From Gymnorhina tibicen (lineage: Eukaryota; Chordata; Aves; Passeriformes; Artamidae), in assembly GCA_013399875.1 (NCBI GenBank), contig VXAZ01008120.1:1071268-1135267 (forward strand): a stretch of DNA of 64,000 nucleotides, written 5' to 3'. Below the pieces are notes generated by a model, which worked only from the letters and a program-made list of their open reading frames with translations, was not told the DNA's origin and searched no databases. Positions 22,621 to 35,600 of this stretch are shown here, one piece after another (the stretch's first letter is position 1; the number at the start of each line of letters is the position of its first letter). The translations under genes were made by a program, and so were the position numbers.

Positions 22621-25139
22621 AGTCCTTTTAATGAGGCATACACAGTACCTGTGACTGTAATGAGGGGCTGCTGTACTTTGACCTCTTTTTTCATGTGACT
22701 GTGAATTTCAATTTGTTTGCAATTCTGCTCCCCTTCCTCAGTATTTATGGGCCTTTTCTAGCTATTAAAAGCAAGAAGGGAGCATGAAAGTCAGCCAGTT
22801 AGATGCCTAATGCCTTAGTTGAACAGTATTTTTATTGTATTCAGCAGAATAGATTTTTTGGAGTGCACAATCCTACTTCATATAGGACCCACTTGCCTAG
22901 GTTACAGTATAAAGCTCATTGTCTTTTCCTCCTGCAGCTGAAGAGGCTGAGACTTCCTGGGAGCATTGTTAATGGGATGTGTGGAGATCTAGTGAATAAA
23001 GGGTGTACTGAACACAGTTCAGATGACATGCCCTGTTGTGTCCTTCTGCTTACTGACCACTGGCTCTCTTGGCCAGCTCTGCTTTTTCTGTGTTGCTTTT
23101 CCCACAGTCTGCCCCCATCCGAGGTTTCCTCTTGTAAGTAAAAAAAAAATAGTACTGATAGAATCCATTCTGTTCATATTCCAGGTAGCTGAAATGGGCT
23201 GGTTCCAAAAACACAAAGGTGAGGAAAAAAATGAAGTCATGATTTGTAGTGACCTTGTCAGATTAGGCATCATAAGCTTGTTAGAGGTGCACGAGAGGTA
23301 TTTCTGCAGTCTTATGCAGAAATTTATGACTGCTTTTGTGGGCAAGTTGCTTGCACCTAGGTGTGTTATCCTGGACTAACTGCTGTGTCAATAAGATACT
23401 GAGCCAGGCCTGCCATCTGTGTCTTTTCTTTGCTTTTGGCAGTGTGAAGTAGTATGGCAAAGAATTATGGCTTCAATTCCACAGAATTATGAGAAATTCT
23501 AACATGAAATTTAATGCATTTCTGCAGGAAATAAGAACTGCTGTATGGCTCCCCATGGGGGTGATTCACTCCTTACCAGCTGTTGGGTAAGTGGAAATCT
23601 AATGATCCAAAGTGGAGGTGACAAAAGCCACTACAACAGTGGTTACTTATCAAATGCAGTGTTCCTTTCTGATCCACAAATTGTCTGCAGGCACACCAGA
23701 CTAAAAATAAAAATAAAGTCATTTTGAATGTTCTCATTTAAGGAATTGCAAAGAAGGTTTAACCAGCTTCCCCCAGTGAATGCCAACACTGCACTGGGTA
23801 GAGTTGTTACCATTATGTGGAATCCTGGAGAACACTGGAAGTCAAGGTCAGAGCCAGGAGTTTACTTTAAACACCCTTACTTCTTGTCTACGTGATAATC
23901 TCTGCACTGGGGTGTGTCTCAGACCCATAAAATGCTGTGTGCACAGTCTCTCACACTCACACCCACACACTCTTCCTCCTTCTCCTCCTCCTCCTGTTTT
24001 CACACTTTTGTCTGGACAGTGGATAAGCCTCTTCCTGTCACCCCACATAACCTCTCAGTTGGAGACAATATTGCTAAAGTGTAAAAAAAAAAATCTTGTT
24101 CTACAGCGTTTGTTTGGAAGGGAGGGCTTCTCAGTTCTCCATGGCTCCTTTATTATATGCAGTGGAGTTAAAATGTTCATACTTTTTAAAAGCTTTCTCA
24201 TTAGCAATTGTTTTAATCTCCTGCCAGAAGGACTGCAAGAGCTTTTCTCTGCTTAGGCTCGTGCTTAATCTTTTGCTGTTACCCACATTAGAGCTGACCC
24301 AAGGCTCCTGTATTAAAATGACTTCAGCGAAACTTACAGATATATCAGCTTTGCATGTCATGCAATGAGGAATTGTGTGCCTTTATTTTTTTTTGCCACC
24401 TTTATTTAATGTGATCCATATATTTTGCACAGATCTTGAGTATATGATTTTCTAGCATGCTATTATGGCTTTTTGTCCTTACCTGTGGCATATGAAAGGG
24501 AGGAATTGGAGTAGAAAAGGGATGAGGCAGGCAAGCCATGAGTGAGTGGGTGGGAATAAAAGGATTACAGGATGGAAAAATGGTATCTACTTCCAAGAAT
24601 TAGAACTACATTTTTACACCTTGGAGTCACTCTCCCTCCAAGACTCTGTGAGTAAAAAAGTGTTTCCTCCCACTTCATTTGAAGGAAGTAGAAAAACAAG
24701 GAGCATCGTTTCACATCTATATGAAACAAAGCAGAGTGCTTGGCTAATACATTGGCAGCCAGATAGTTTTATGGTTATGATGAACCGTACAGTGAACATC
24801 ATGTAGCTGATAGTTTAACTCAAATTCTCAAAAGTCCTAATCCAAGTGTCTCTTTCTTCTTCCCAGAAGTAAATAGGAAAATTCTTACAGAGCTGGACTG
24901 TTAATCACTGTGCAGCATCTTGACATTTTTTTCCTTAGTGAAAAGCTCTTGAAATGGGCCTGGACATGACTTAAGCCAATTTCAATGTCTATATATGCCT
25001 CCAAAGATGTTCTAAGGGATATTAGTATTTCTTAATCATTACATTCAAACCTGCTGACACAAATAAGAGAAAGTCTGAGGATCCTTTCCATGAAAATGTG
25101 TTTTTCCTATTTCTGTTAAGTATGTAAAAAGGATTTAAC
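22621..25139. other. Unique DNA with a few exon-like segments
   Basis: No repeat family was recognised. A polypyrimidine tract lies at about 23950-24000 ('cttcctccttctcctcctcc'). A 59-nt segment at 23528-23586 has acceptor 'atgcatttctgcag' and donor 'gtaagtgg'. It is open in two frames, including the one that would continue candidate exon C. I treat it as weak. Confidence 0.35.
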
Positions 25140-25140
25140 A

Positions 25141-25160
25141 CCCCCCACCCCCATCCCCCC
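25141..25160 (-). other. Dense C/G tract, possible G-quadruplex (minus strand)
   Basis: The + strand is C6-A-C5-AT-C6, so the minus strand has three G tracts of 6, 5 and 6. Three tracts do not meet the four-tract rule unless a tract is split or the structure is two-layered or intermolecular. Confidence 0.5.
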
Positions 25161-27016
25161 AGAGCTCTAATAGACTTTGCTTTCAGCTAGACCAAGTTTG
25201 TTGTTATTTTTCAGTTTCTCCACCTCTTTTTTCTGCTAAAAGACAAGGCTCAGTATACTGCAGTGAATGATAGGAGAGGGACCACCGTTTGAGCAAGAAA
25301 GACCTACCTCAAATGAAAAAGCCTCAGAAATATAATTCTGACACAATTAGGAAGCTGACTTCATTATCTAATAGCTATTTGCCCTTTTCCCTAGTTTACA
25401 TGAAGAGAAAGAGAATAACCAGTCTTTGGTCTTTTTTTCTTTTTTTTCTTTTTTAAATGTTAGAAGACAGTTTAGCTGGAATGTTGAACCCAGTTTCATT
25501 CACGGTTCTTTTATCTTCTCCAGATGGATTCATCTAACACATACTGACAGCCTGTAATTTTATGCAGCCAGTGATGGGTAATAAACTTTAGGTGTTTCTT
25601 GCATTAAAGAGGATCTTTGTTAGAACTAAATGGTCCTGGCTGCAGGCAACAACCATGTGAAGGACAGGGCCATCATCTCTGAAACAATGTGTTAGATAAA
25701 ATAAAGTGGAGCTTCAATAGGACTGAAAACAACCACCATAATTTCTCCAATTTTTCACAAATTTAGTGTTCTATGTACATTCCAGGTGAGCACTACAGAA
25801 TGTAGCTCTGAGAAAGAGAAGTATGAAATTCTACCCATCAATGTATCAGTGTTCAGTGCACCTCTGACTGCTTTGGACCACTCTTGCACCTTCCATTGCC
25901 CTTTTCCCAGCTAGCACTTGCATATGCATGCAGCAGTAATCACAACAAAAAGTAAATGCAATGAAGCTGAGCTGAAGGGTAGCATTTATGATTAGTGAGG
26001 AGCTGCAAACATACTAAAATTTTTGAATTCTGTATTTAACCCATGCTTTACCATGACGGCAGCCAGCACACAGCTACCACAAGTGTAAGAAATTCAGTTA
26101 CTTAGACATATTATTTATTGCCTGAAAGTTTTGCTTGGCTTTCAGCCCAGGTGTCAGAGCAGTTTGTTACAGATACTTTTCTCTTTTTTTTTCTTTTCAT
26201 GGTGCTACTCCTCAACTAGCATGTGGGTGGCAGGAACACTTCATTCAATACTTCCCTCTTCTGTATTGTACCACTGCGTTCTTCTCATTAGCAAATATTT
26301 TATCTGTTCCTTTTGTTTGCACTCATCCTTCACAAAAGCTGTTCACTTCATTGAAGCCCGTGGACTGAGAAATATTCTCTTGCTATAGCTGGGGGACATT
26401 TATAAATAACTTCATTAGCACCTTTTCATTATTGAGGAGAATCACAACAGACCATCCATAGCCCAAGTTAGGAACAGGAGAGCGGATCCCAAATTACCAG
26501 GCGATCTTGGAGTTCTTACAGTAGGACTAGGGGGTGGTATAGCCCTACACAGTGAGAGTAAGATAAGGTCTTGAAGATATTCTTCCATTCCCTTTATGCT
26601 GAATAGCTTATAACTTCAGTCTACATCAACTTGAATCATATCAGCTACTCAGTGGGTATTTGCATGGATGTCAGTGATTTGGGATAAGTGTGGACGAATA
26701 AGATCATAACCGGTTAACATGTAAGTTCTCCACTCCAAGCAGCTTTATTGCTGACATCTCATCATTTGTCACTGACATAGGGGTGTATCATTAGCCAGTG
26801 GTATCATCTGACAGGGAGACTAATGCTAACATTTAATTGATTGTTACAAATTGTCATTTCATGCAGGAGCCTGCTCAGTGGATTTGTCCAAATGATATCT
26901 TTCCTTTAGACCCTGGAAAAATAAGGAACTGTGTCAAGGTAGTCATTAAGGAAGCAAGAACAAAGAATCATGTTAATGATATTTAAAACTTAGAGGTGGG
27001 CAGGGAGAGAGAACAG
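25161..27016. other. Unique DNA, no gene seen
   Basis: A T/C-rich tract lies at about 25431-25455. No repeat family or supported exon was recognised. The two overlapping open frames at 26131-26388 show no domain. Confidence 0.45.
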
Positions 27017-27163
27017 AGCGGGGGGAGAGAGAGAGGGACAGAGAGAGGGACAGAGGTAACTTGAGGAGGATGAGTTAATTTGTTCCCCAGCGGGGGGAGA
27101 GAGAGAGGGACAGAGAGAGGGACAGAGGTAACTTGAGGAGGATGAGTTAATTTGTTCCCCAGC
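27017..27163 (+). repeat. Exact 72-bp tandem duplication
   Basis: Positions 27017-27088 and 27089-27160 are identical over all 72 bases, and 27161-27163 begins a third copy. Each unit starts 'agcggggggagagagagagg', contains a duplicated 'gggacagagaga' motif, and ends in 'taatttgttcccc'. Because 72 is a multiple of three, the minus strand shows a repeated 24-residue peptide in open frames. This is a by-product and not evidence of a protein. Zero divergence implies very recent duplication, gene conversion, or an assembly artefact. Confidence 0.97.
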
Positions 27164-27812
27164 CCCACAGTAGATTTTGGTTCCTGAAAGGCAGTACCAC
27201 TCACTAGCTAACAAAGGAAATCTTGGCTGATAATACATCCTGTGTGATAGGTACACATGCTGCTCCTCACTTGGACAGCATCAAATACCCATTCTTGTTC
27301 TCTTGTTCCATGGTAATTTTAGAGAGGAGTAAGAATACGTACATAGACAAACACAATTATATATGTATATACCATGTACATTTCTTTCCAAGAGATTGAT
27401 ACAATATCTCAATCCACACATTGTGGGCACTGTAGTCATTTACCAATTGTTGGTAGACAAAGTCTGGCTGTGGTGCTTCTGGGAGATTCTTTGTAAGTAT
27501 GCCAAAACACACAGATGCATAACTTAAGATGCTTAATTACCTCGCTAAATGGGAACTCTGGTGCTTGAAGAAGTTGGGGAGGCCTTTAAAAATGACTGAC
27601 TGTACTATCCTGTGCTTCTGACCATATTAATTTAAGTTGCTTTCATGGTTCACATCTAAACTCAAATCCTATTGTAGTGGCTCATTAGAAGAAAAATTCT
27701 GTCTCATACCTTTTGCCGTGGGTGAGCATGGATGCTCTTTTGGAAAGAAAACAAGAGGGTTCATTTGAGATAATCATCAACTACATGTCTGAATATTTTT
27801 AAAGGGACATAG
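27164..27812. other. Unique DNA, no gene seen
   Basis: AT-rich, with a short alternating 'atatatgtatatacc' patch near 27360. Nothing else was recognised. Confidence 0.45.
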
Positions 27813-27860
27813 AGTTTTGGATGCCTAAAGTTTTGGATGTCTGAAATTTTGGATGTCTGG
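27813..27860 (+). repeat. 16-bp tandem repeat, 3 copies
   Basis: Three consecutive 16-bp units: 'agttttggatgcctaa', 'agttttggatgtctga' and 'aattttggatgtctgg'. The array ends 37 bases before the 3' end of the neighbouring minus-strand CR1. Confidence 0.92.
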
Positions 27861-27896
27861 CTTGAAAAGTAATAAGGGGAATTCATTTTCCATAAA

Positions 27897-28685
27897 ATTC
27901 ATAGAATCATTAAGATTGGAAAAGATCTCCAAGATCATAGAGTTCAACATTTCACCGCACACTACCTTGTCAGCTAGACCAAAGCACTGAGTCCCATGTC
28001 CAGTCATTTCTTCAACACCTCCAGGGATGGTGACTCCACAACTTCCCTGGGCAGCCCATTCCAGTGCTTGACAATGCTTTCAGTTAAGAAATTCATCCTG
28101 ATCTCCAACCTGAACATCCCTTGGTGCAGCTTGAGGATATGTTCTCTTGTCTTGCTGCTGGTTGCCTGGGAGAAAAGGCCGATCCCCACCTGGCTACAAC
28201 CGCCTTTCGGGGAATTGTAGAGTCTGATAATGTCCCCCTGAGCCTCCTTTTCTCCAGGCTAAATGCCCCCAGCTCCTTCAGCTGCTCCTTGTCTGACTTA
28301 CTCTCTAGGTCTCCTATCATCTCCGTTGCCCTTCTCTGGACACGCTCCAGCTCCTCAATGTCTTTCTTGTAGTGAAGGGTCAGAAGTGAACACAGCACTT
28401 GAGGTGTGGCCTCACCAGTGCCAAGGACATGGGGAAAATCACTGCCCTGGTCATCCTGCTGGCCACATTATTGCTGATAAAGGCCAGGATGCCATTGGCC
28501 GTTTTGGCCACCTGGACACACTGGCTCATGTTCAGTTGCTGTTGACCAGCACTCCCATATCCTTTTGTGCTGGGAAGCTTTCCAGCCACTCTGCCCCCAG
28601 ACTGTAGCACTGCCTGGGGTCATTGTGACCAAAGTGCAGGACCCAGCACTTGGCCTTGCTGAATCTCAAAGGGTCTGAGCCAGCC
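27897..28685 (-). mobile_element. CR1 LINE fragment (minus strand) with ORF2 C-terminal remnant
   Basis: This is a 5'-truncated CR1 of about 0.8 kb lying on the minus strand. Its 3' terminus, read on the + strand, is 'attcatagaatcattaag' followed by 'attggaaaagatctccaag', the inverted form of the diagnostic CR1 end. Going 5' on the element there are 'cactggaatgggctgcccag', 'gcatttagcctggagaaaag', and minus-strand codons for '[16 protein letters not shown]' (inside 28093-28398), the conserved C-terminal region after the reverse-transcriptase palm. Further 5' it reads 'ggccaagtgctgggtcctgc'. At least one frame break and stop separate these parts. It is the longest recognisable avian-type CR1 copy in the window and is inactive. 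Confidence 0.93.
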
Positions 28686-30749
28686 TTTTGAAAATGAGCC
28701 TTCTGAAAGTGCCTCATCTGGCTCTTTTACAGGAAACAAACACAAGTTCCCAGATGTTTTTATAACCACTTGTTTCTTCAAGTCTATAATTAGAGAAACA
28801 GTAAGTTGTCTCGGGTAATTGTCAGAGGCTCAAAATTAAAATGAAAGTTGATGACAGATATCACAGATGTAGACACTGAGATCCATACCACATCCTCTTT
28901 ACTGGTGTCTGCCACAGCTAAACTTACACAAATACATTTGCAAGCCCATTTGCAACCTGTCTTTTGTCACATGGTTTCATGTGTTAGACAGATTTACTGT
29001 GTTAGTGGCAGAAATGGCAGTGCTACTTAACAGTGGTCAATGGCTTAAAACATCCACCATCTGAAAAACCCTTCAGCTGCTGTCTTGTACCAGGTTTCAT
29101 GCTGCTCCCTGTCACATCTGGTAAAACTCACTTCATAAGCTGTAAACTAAGGTTTTTGTAAAGACCAAGAGAACAAAACAGTAAAGAGATGCTCATGTAG
29201 GGAAGTATTTGTGGGACATTGGCATCCAGGTATTGTGTTGTGACATGATAAGAGTCTCTGCTTGCCATTTGTAGTGAAAGAGAAATGAACACCGGTGTGT
29301 CAGAACTGGGGATACATTTCCTTTTTCTAAAACAAGGCCGAAGCCAGTGAGCAGTTTTACTCAGAGCTGCAATGTCTTGGATTGCACAGAATTGTTCTGG
29401 CAATCTCCATTCTTTCTGAACTAGACGAGCTGTGGAGATAATGATTTACAAGTTAAAATATGCTCTTATTAATAGAGTTCCAACAAATGAACATAGGGGT
29501 CCAGCAGAGCCACACAGGATGTTATTTGGTTCATGAGGAGCAATACACTTCATAATTAGTTTCATTTACATGTGTTCAGTGGCCACTGCAAAAGTAATTT
29601 GTTTTTATCCTTAGCTCTGGAAATCATTCTTAAATAACTATCTGTATAGATGCAACACTGATGAAAATGGAATAATATGCAGCCAAGAACTTAATAAATT
29701 ATTCCATCCCCTGGAAGTCATCAACACAAGCAAGGAGATTGCAGAGGCTGATAGGTCATTGTGACTATTTTCTTCTTTGTAATTGAATGTCCAGCCTACT
29801 CAGAGATTCAAGGAAATAAAGGTTTTTATAAGACAGTGTTTTTAGTGTTTTAATTCTTTGGAAATGAAGCTATTTCCTAAACCATTCTGATGCTGTCAGT
29901 GGAAAGGGATGTGTTGATGAAACTGGAGACTTGTGCCCCATGTGGTGATCAGCACTCTGCAGACCTACCACTGGTTTAATCAAGTTACCCATGAGTGGAG
30001 GCAGGAAACAAAAATTAGAGTTTAAAAAGCCTGTAGAGAAATTAAATTCACTATAATATTGCAATAAAGCTACAGAAAGTTTATCTTTTTTTCTCTCACA
30101 CACATGCATATACTTGATTTGCCTCTCTTCTACATCCTTCCTCCTTCAAAAAGCCCCTGGGTGGAAAAATGCTTGATGGCCCATGTGTCCTTGGCTATGT
30201 TTGTCCTTTGAAAGGCCTACAGAAAACATGGAGGAATTTCCATGTCCTGCTGCAGTCACTGAATGTATCCTACCACAGCACAGGATTAGCCCTCTGAGGG
30301 CAGACATTGCTGTTCCTTGTAGAGCCTGAAACACAAAATAACCCACTTCTCAGATGCCATTTAAGCATTACTGGAGTAAATGAGAAGAGCACAACAATGA
30401 AATATTTTAATACACCAGAACCAGTTACTTCTATTCATTTATTTTCTTACCATGGCAGTGAATCAAGACTTCCATTATTTGCATATCATAAGAAGTCTTT
30501 TTCTGAAGCTGGAAAAACTGGCATTAACATTGATTTCCCAGCATTATTTTTTTGCTAAAGCATAAACCTTTTGAATTACTACTCCCAAGACTGAGTTTGA
30601 GTGACAAGAGACATGGTCTGTTCTTGTAAAGATAGAATGCAGGCAAATCCAGACAGAGAGAAAGATTTCAAAAGGCAACCTACCCTCAAAATACTTTAAG
30701 TAGGATTTGAGCATATTTTAAATTATTGGTCAGTAGTATGTGCACTCTA
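28686..30749. other. Unique DNA, no gene seen
   Basis: No repeat family, RNA gene or supported exon was recognised. Confidence 0.45.
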
Positions 30750-31129
30750 AAAAAATGCATTCTAAAAATTGCTATCAGGGTGTAAATGGAGAAGATTGGT
30801 CAAATGGAAAAAAGAATAGCTGAAAGATCAGGACACTCCCAATTTGTATATGAAATGGCAGAGGGAAGAGGTGATTGGACAAAAAATTTGAAGTCTGACT
30901 CATGATATATATGAAGACAAAGAGGAGATAGTTAATGGGAATGAGAAACTAAAATGAAAATGTTGAAAGGTCTCAAGTGAAAGGGAGTAGATCATATATC
31001 CAGCCCAGAATCCTGAAAGAACTCTCAAATGAAATCTTCATTTAGAAAGGAAAGATTTAAAGTCTGTATTTGAAGTTTGCAATGGCATGAAACTGGAAAG
31101 AGGAAAGTGCAATGCCTTTATGTAGAAAG

Positions 31130-32650
31130 AGAAGTGTAATGGAAAATAAGAAATCCATGGATCAAACAATGGAAATATGTTAAGAATTCATAAGAAAATA
31201 GGAACTGGAGAGACTGAGGAATAGGGTATTACAGGGGTTTATTGAGTGCAGATGCTGCCAGGATAATCTGATTTCTTTCTGTGTTTTTGTTTGTTTGACT
31301 GGTTTTTGTTTGATTGTTTTTGGTTTTTTTTTTTCCTATAAAAAGGAAGTACATCTGATCCTATCTAGCCAGAATTATGTGATTTCAGTTATGAAGCTGT
31401 GTGAAGAATTGAGGAATTACTAGCTCTGTGTAGGAAGATGTAGATTAGCAAAAAGCATGACACAGTTAAGAAGGAGGTTAAAGTCAGACAAAAAAAAATG
31501 GAAATGTTAGAACAAGAATTTTTGGGCTTTAAAACAATTAGTGGTGGATTTTCTGAAAAATTAATGTTAGGAGCAATATGATATGTTGTTATTGTGAATG
31601 ATCCTGATCCTGGAACAGAAAAACAGGAGCTGATGACAGAAACACAAGAGACAGCAGTTATAGAAATCACCTTAGGAATATTACCCAGGAAGAACAAAAT
31701 GTCAGAAGAGTCAGGGTAACAGAAAAAGGGAAAAATGAGCTACTGCTTAACATCTTGCACCAGGGATAACTGAACATAATTTCTGTGGTGCCCTGGGATC
31801 TTACTGTCCAAAGCAGAAAGAGAAGACAAACTATTTGCATTTATCTGTCAGTCCCCAAATGACTGTGAGCCACCGATATGATGTCATCATCGAAAAGTCA
31901 AATGTTCTCTTTGGATATATCAGGAGACATGGGAGTGTTAATAGCATAGTTGTGGGGAGGTGTTGTTTGGAATACTGTGAGTCTCACCACCTGCAAGAAA
32001 GACAAATTCAGATGTGAGCAAAGGAAAAGGAAGACTGCTAAAATGATTAAGAAAGTGGATATCTACTTGTGAAAGAAGATCGTGTAGGCTGCCCAGCTTA
32101 ACAAAATACAAGCTGAGAAGTCAGATGATTGATAACTAGGAATAAAATAGAAGGATAAACACCACAGAAGGAAGAGAGCTATTTAAACTACAGGACACTG
32201 TTGACAAAAGGATAAAATGGATATTCGTTTCCCACGATTAAATATATGCCAGATGTGGGAAACTTTCAAATTACGCTAGCAATAATATTTTACAACACTG
32301 AAAATTCTGTAAAGACATAGTCAAGAAAGATTAAATAAGCCTGAAGTAGGTGCAAAAAGGAACTACTCGATGAATAGTGGAATGATTAATTTATTGCTCA
32401 AGAGACACTAGAAGAAAACTTGTCTTACCTAGCCCAGCAAAATAAAGATGGAGAGGGAATATTGCTGAAATGTTCTAAGGGAATAAAGATCAGGGAAGAA
32501 GAAGAGCTGTTTTAAGCTAAAAGAAAAAATTGTATGAAAAATAAATAGATATGAACTGCCTATGAATAACTTAAATCTTCAAATGAGAGAAGGGTTCCTA
32601 AAAATTGGAGTAGCAGTGATAAGAACAGCAAAATGAATGAATTTATTAGT
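31130..32650 (+). mobile_element. Ancient, heavily decayed CR1-clade LINE (ORF2 body), + strand
   Basis: The purine-rich + strand carries, in the right order, degraded blocks of a CR1-clade LINE older than the avian CR1 fragments nearby. Block 1 is 'ccaggataatctgatttc' (31259-31276), the pre-palm region. Block 2 is 'gagccaccgatatgatg' to 'ggatatatcaggagaca' (about 31867-31931). Block 3 is 'tttggaatactgtga' (31967-31981), the conserved LEYC-type motif. Block 4 is 'actgctaaaatgattaagaa' (32034-32053). Block 5 is 'gagctatttaaactacagg' (32178-32196). A T-rich insertion splits it at about 31280-31337. The recognised blocks follow reptile/bird CR1-like consensus sequences as I remember them. There is no open frame and no function. 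The left edge is uncertain, and weaker similarity may start near 30.75 kb. Confidence 0.6.
32411..32640 (+). repeat. Second copy of the LINE 3' coding segment
   Basis: This part aligns to the same LINE segment as 32090-32275 about 330 bases upstream. Compare 'agcccagcaaaataaagatg' (32431-32450) with 'gcccagcttaacaaaataca' (32091-32110), and 'gaagagctgttttaagct' (32501-32518) with 'gagagctatttaaactac' (32176-32193). Either two related copies inserted next to each other or an old tandem duplication occurred. Both copies are strongly diverged. Confidence 0.5.
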
Positions 32651-32689
32651 GAAATATAATGAGATTATTGGGGGGCACAAAAATTAATG

Positions 32690-35600
32690 CTTTTTGGCAG
32701 TTATAAGAGATTGCTATTTCTAACAGCATGGAGTCAGTGGCTTAGGTGATCTAAATGGACAACTTAGATCAACAAATTTTCAATCGATTCAGACACAAAG
32801 GTCAAGGAGAAGAAAGTGGCATCCATTTGATGTTCTTCTGTACATTGCATTTCCTTGATCCTCACTTGACCTAAGTTCCTCTTTTAATATTATTCCTTAT
32901 GCAGCCAGTAAAGAATCAGAAGTCCCCTGGCTCAGCTGCAGAGCAGATAATGGTTTTGTACACAGGGCAGGTATGTAGGTCTTACACAAACTTCACAGCC
33001 CCATCACATCTGTTAGAAACTACGCTGAAGGTCCAAAGCAAATGTCTTTCCTTACTTTTCTAACTCCAGAGGCAGCAATAAACATGAGGTCACTTCTAGT
33101 GCTTTCTCTGTATCATCTACTTTGGACATAAAAAAGGTTAGAATAGGGGGAGAAAGGAGGATAAGTGAAGAAACCAGCCTATGTTTTGCAACTTTTTGCT
33201 CTTCCAATGGTTTATGACACAAAATGATGCAACAAAATTAACAGATTCTTAGTTTTTGATGCTGGCATAACATCAACAGTCTAACTATGATCTTTTAAAA
33301 GTTCAGAAATAACTATGAATCTCTCTTTTACATCACTGTCATATTTGCATGGCAGGAACTTTTCATATCAATTCTAATCCAGCAAAGAGTTCAATGTCAA
33401 GATTGGATAAATGTACAGAAGCAGAGTGTTTCCATTCATTTATTGGATCTCTCTGGAAATATTCCTGAAGTTGTCTTTTTCTGAGCTTTCCAGGCCCTTG
33501 TGAGTAAACTCAAAGTATAAATAGAAATTTTTCTTGTGGTGTTTGAGCACTTTATCTTTGAGGAACCCAGAACAACACATTAAAAATAAGTGTGAAGAGA
33601 AATAAACAAAAGTTTTCAATACTTTAAAATGAAACCTTTTGATGCCATATTGGGTTTTCAGATAGAGATTCACGCAGATCTCATTCTTTGCACTGGTTTT
33701 CTCACTATAGACACAGTGGACATGATGATAAATATATCTTTCAGTTGCTTCCAACTGCTATACTTCATTTACCTTAAGAAGCAAGGGAAAAAGACTGCCT
33801 CATGAAAACATAGGCCATAACTCTATTATTGCCAGCTGCTGGATGTGTAGAAAGAGACTTAAAGAGAAATCAAATTATTATGTCAGGATGATTCACTGGG
33901 ATCCAGTGTTTTTTAAAGGTCAGGCACCAGCCTGATTTATTTCCCTTTTCTTGAGTGATACAACAGAGTGAATAAACTGAATAGAAAACCATTGCTCTAA
34001 TTGCTGTATGGGGACACACAGTTCATTGGGACCAAACTTCGGGCATATTTCTTTCTCTGATTGACCTTTTCCTGTGTCTTTTTCTTTCTCCCTTCTGGTT
34101 TATTCTTCAATCATAGTAGCAAATTATAATTATCCCATTCAGGTCACCTGCTTTTTTCCCCTGTGAATTCTCAAAAATTTCTATTGTTCTTTATCTTTTT
34201 TTTTTTGTTTCAACAGGAATTTTGATTACTTTGCTAGTTCTTAATTATATATGGGAGTACAGTCCAAGAGATACCTTTCACTCTGAAAACCCCACAAACC
34301 CAAGGAATCATTTTATCTATTACCAAATTCAGTCATTTCTGAAATGTCATGTACTGTTCAGACATGCTTGGTGGTCTTCCTCCCTCCATGGGAAGGAATG
34401 AAAGGAAAGTATCCATCCTACCTTCTACTGAAGGTTTATCTAGAATTGCTTTTTCTTCTGTTTTAAAATTCAACAGTGGTTTTTGTTTTGTTTTTCCTCT
34501 CACAAACTTCAGTCTGATTTTCATGCTACTTTTCGTCCTTTTCAGATTATTTCAGGGTGTTTCATTCAAAATTCAAGCTTTACATATCCATATCCTATTA
34601 GCCAAGCGTATACCAAACAAGAGTTGTCTCACTCCAGACTTTTATTGGGACTTTCTGATAAGAGAGCCTAGTGAATTCTGTCAAGTTCACTACAGTCTGT
34701 AGGTTTGCAATAGAAATAAAATACAAAAATTAGGATTTATGATGCATTGTCCTGCAAAATTGCTCCTAACCTTTTCTTGCAGGAAATAAACGAGACTGGA
34801 GTGAACAATAATTGCATTCATCACTTGATTAAAACCTTTCACAGCTCATGTGTCCCAAATGGCTTTATGAATTACTGCCATTGGGACTGAAGTTTGGAGG
34901 AGGGATTAATCAAAAGTTTAAGAATAATAAAGAGAGAAGAAAAAAAATCAATGGTAAATATAATGCTTACCAAAAAAAAGAATTCAAGTTATCATTGCAC
35001 TTAGAGACAGTTGTGTTAAAAAAAAAAAAACGTGTTCGTGATTCAAAATCTCCCCACTTCTACCTCCTGGGTGACTTTGGTCTGGCGCCTTCACATGTGT
35101 TGCCTTTGTCCACACTGCTTTACTGAGATATCAAATCTTCAGAGAAAAGACTGGATGTTTTCCCAATGTGTAATTCTTAGCTATTACCAGGATTCCTAGT
35201 TAGGAATTAAAGAAAGGAAGAGATTGAATAATACACAAGCTCACAGAAAAAATATTTAGTGAGATCAGGGACAGGGTTCTGAGCCCATGGAACTCAATCC
35301 TGTCCTGCAAGTGTGACACTATTTCCTGCTCTATGCTCCCCAGTGCTAAAAATTGTGGGAAATGCAAAAAATTATTTAAAACAAGATTTGTGAAAAAAGC
35401 CAGAAACTTAATGCCACTATGCCTAAATCATACAGACTGGCCTTGATTCATATGCATTGATGTTTTCTCTCTTCTGATGCAGAGCATTTATTTGCGGAGT
35501 AGGTACATTTCATCCCTTTCATGGTTACCAACTGTATGTATAATATCATTTACACTACAGAGATTTCTTTCTCCTTCCCAAAATCTTTCACCTGTCACGA

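Noticed and set aside
23023..23379. 118-codon frame with internal splice-like sites (near 23135 and 23184-23219) as exons
   Set aside because: The implied exons are very short, the frame shows no recognisable domain, and similar site pairs occur by chance across the window.
27017..27163. CRISPR-like or peptide-repeat locus
   Set aside because: It is a contiguous tandem duplication without spacers. The repeated peptide on the minus strand arises only because 72 is divisible by three.
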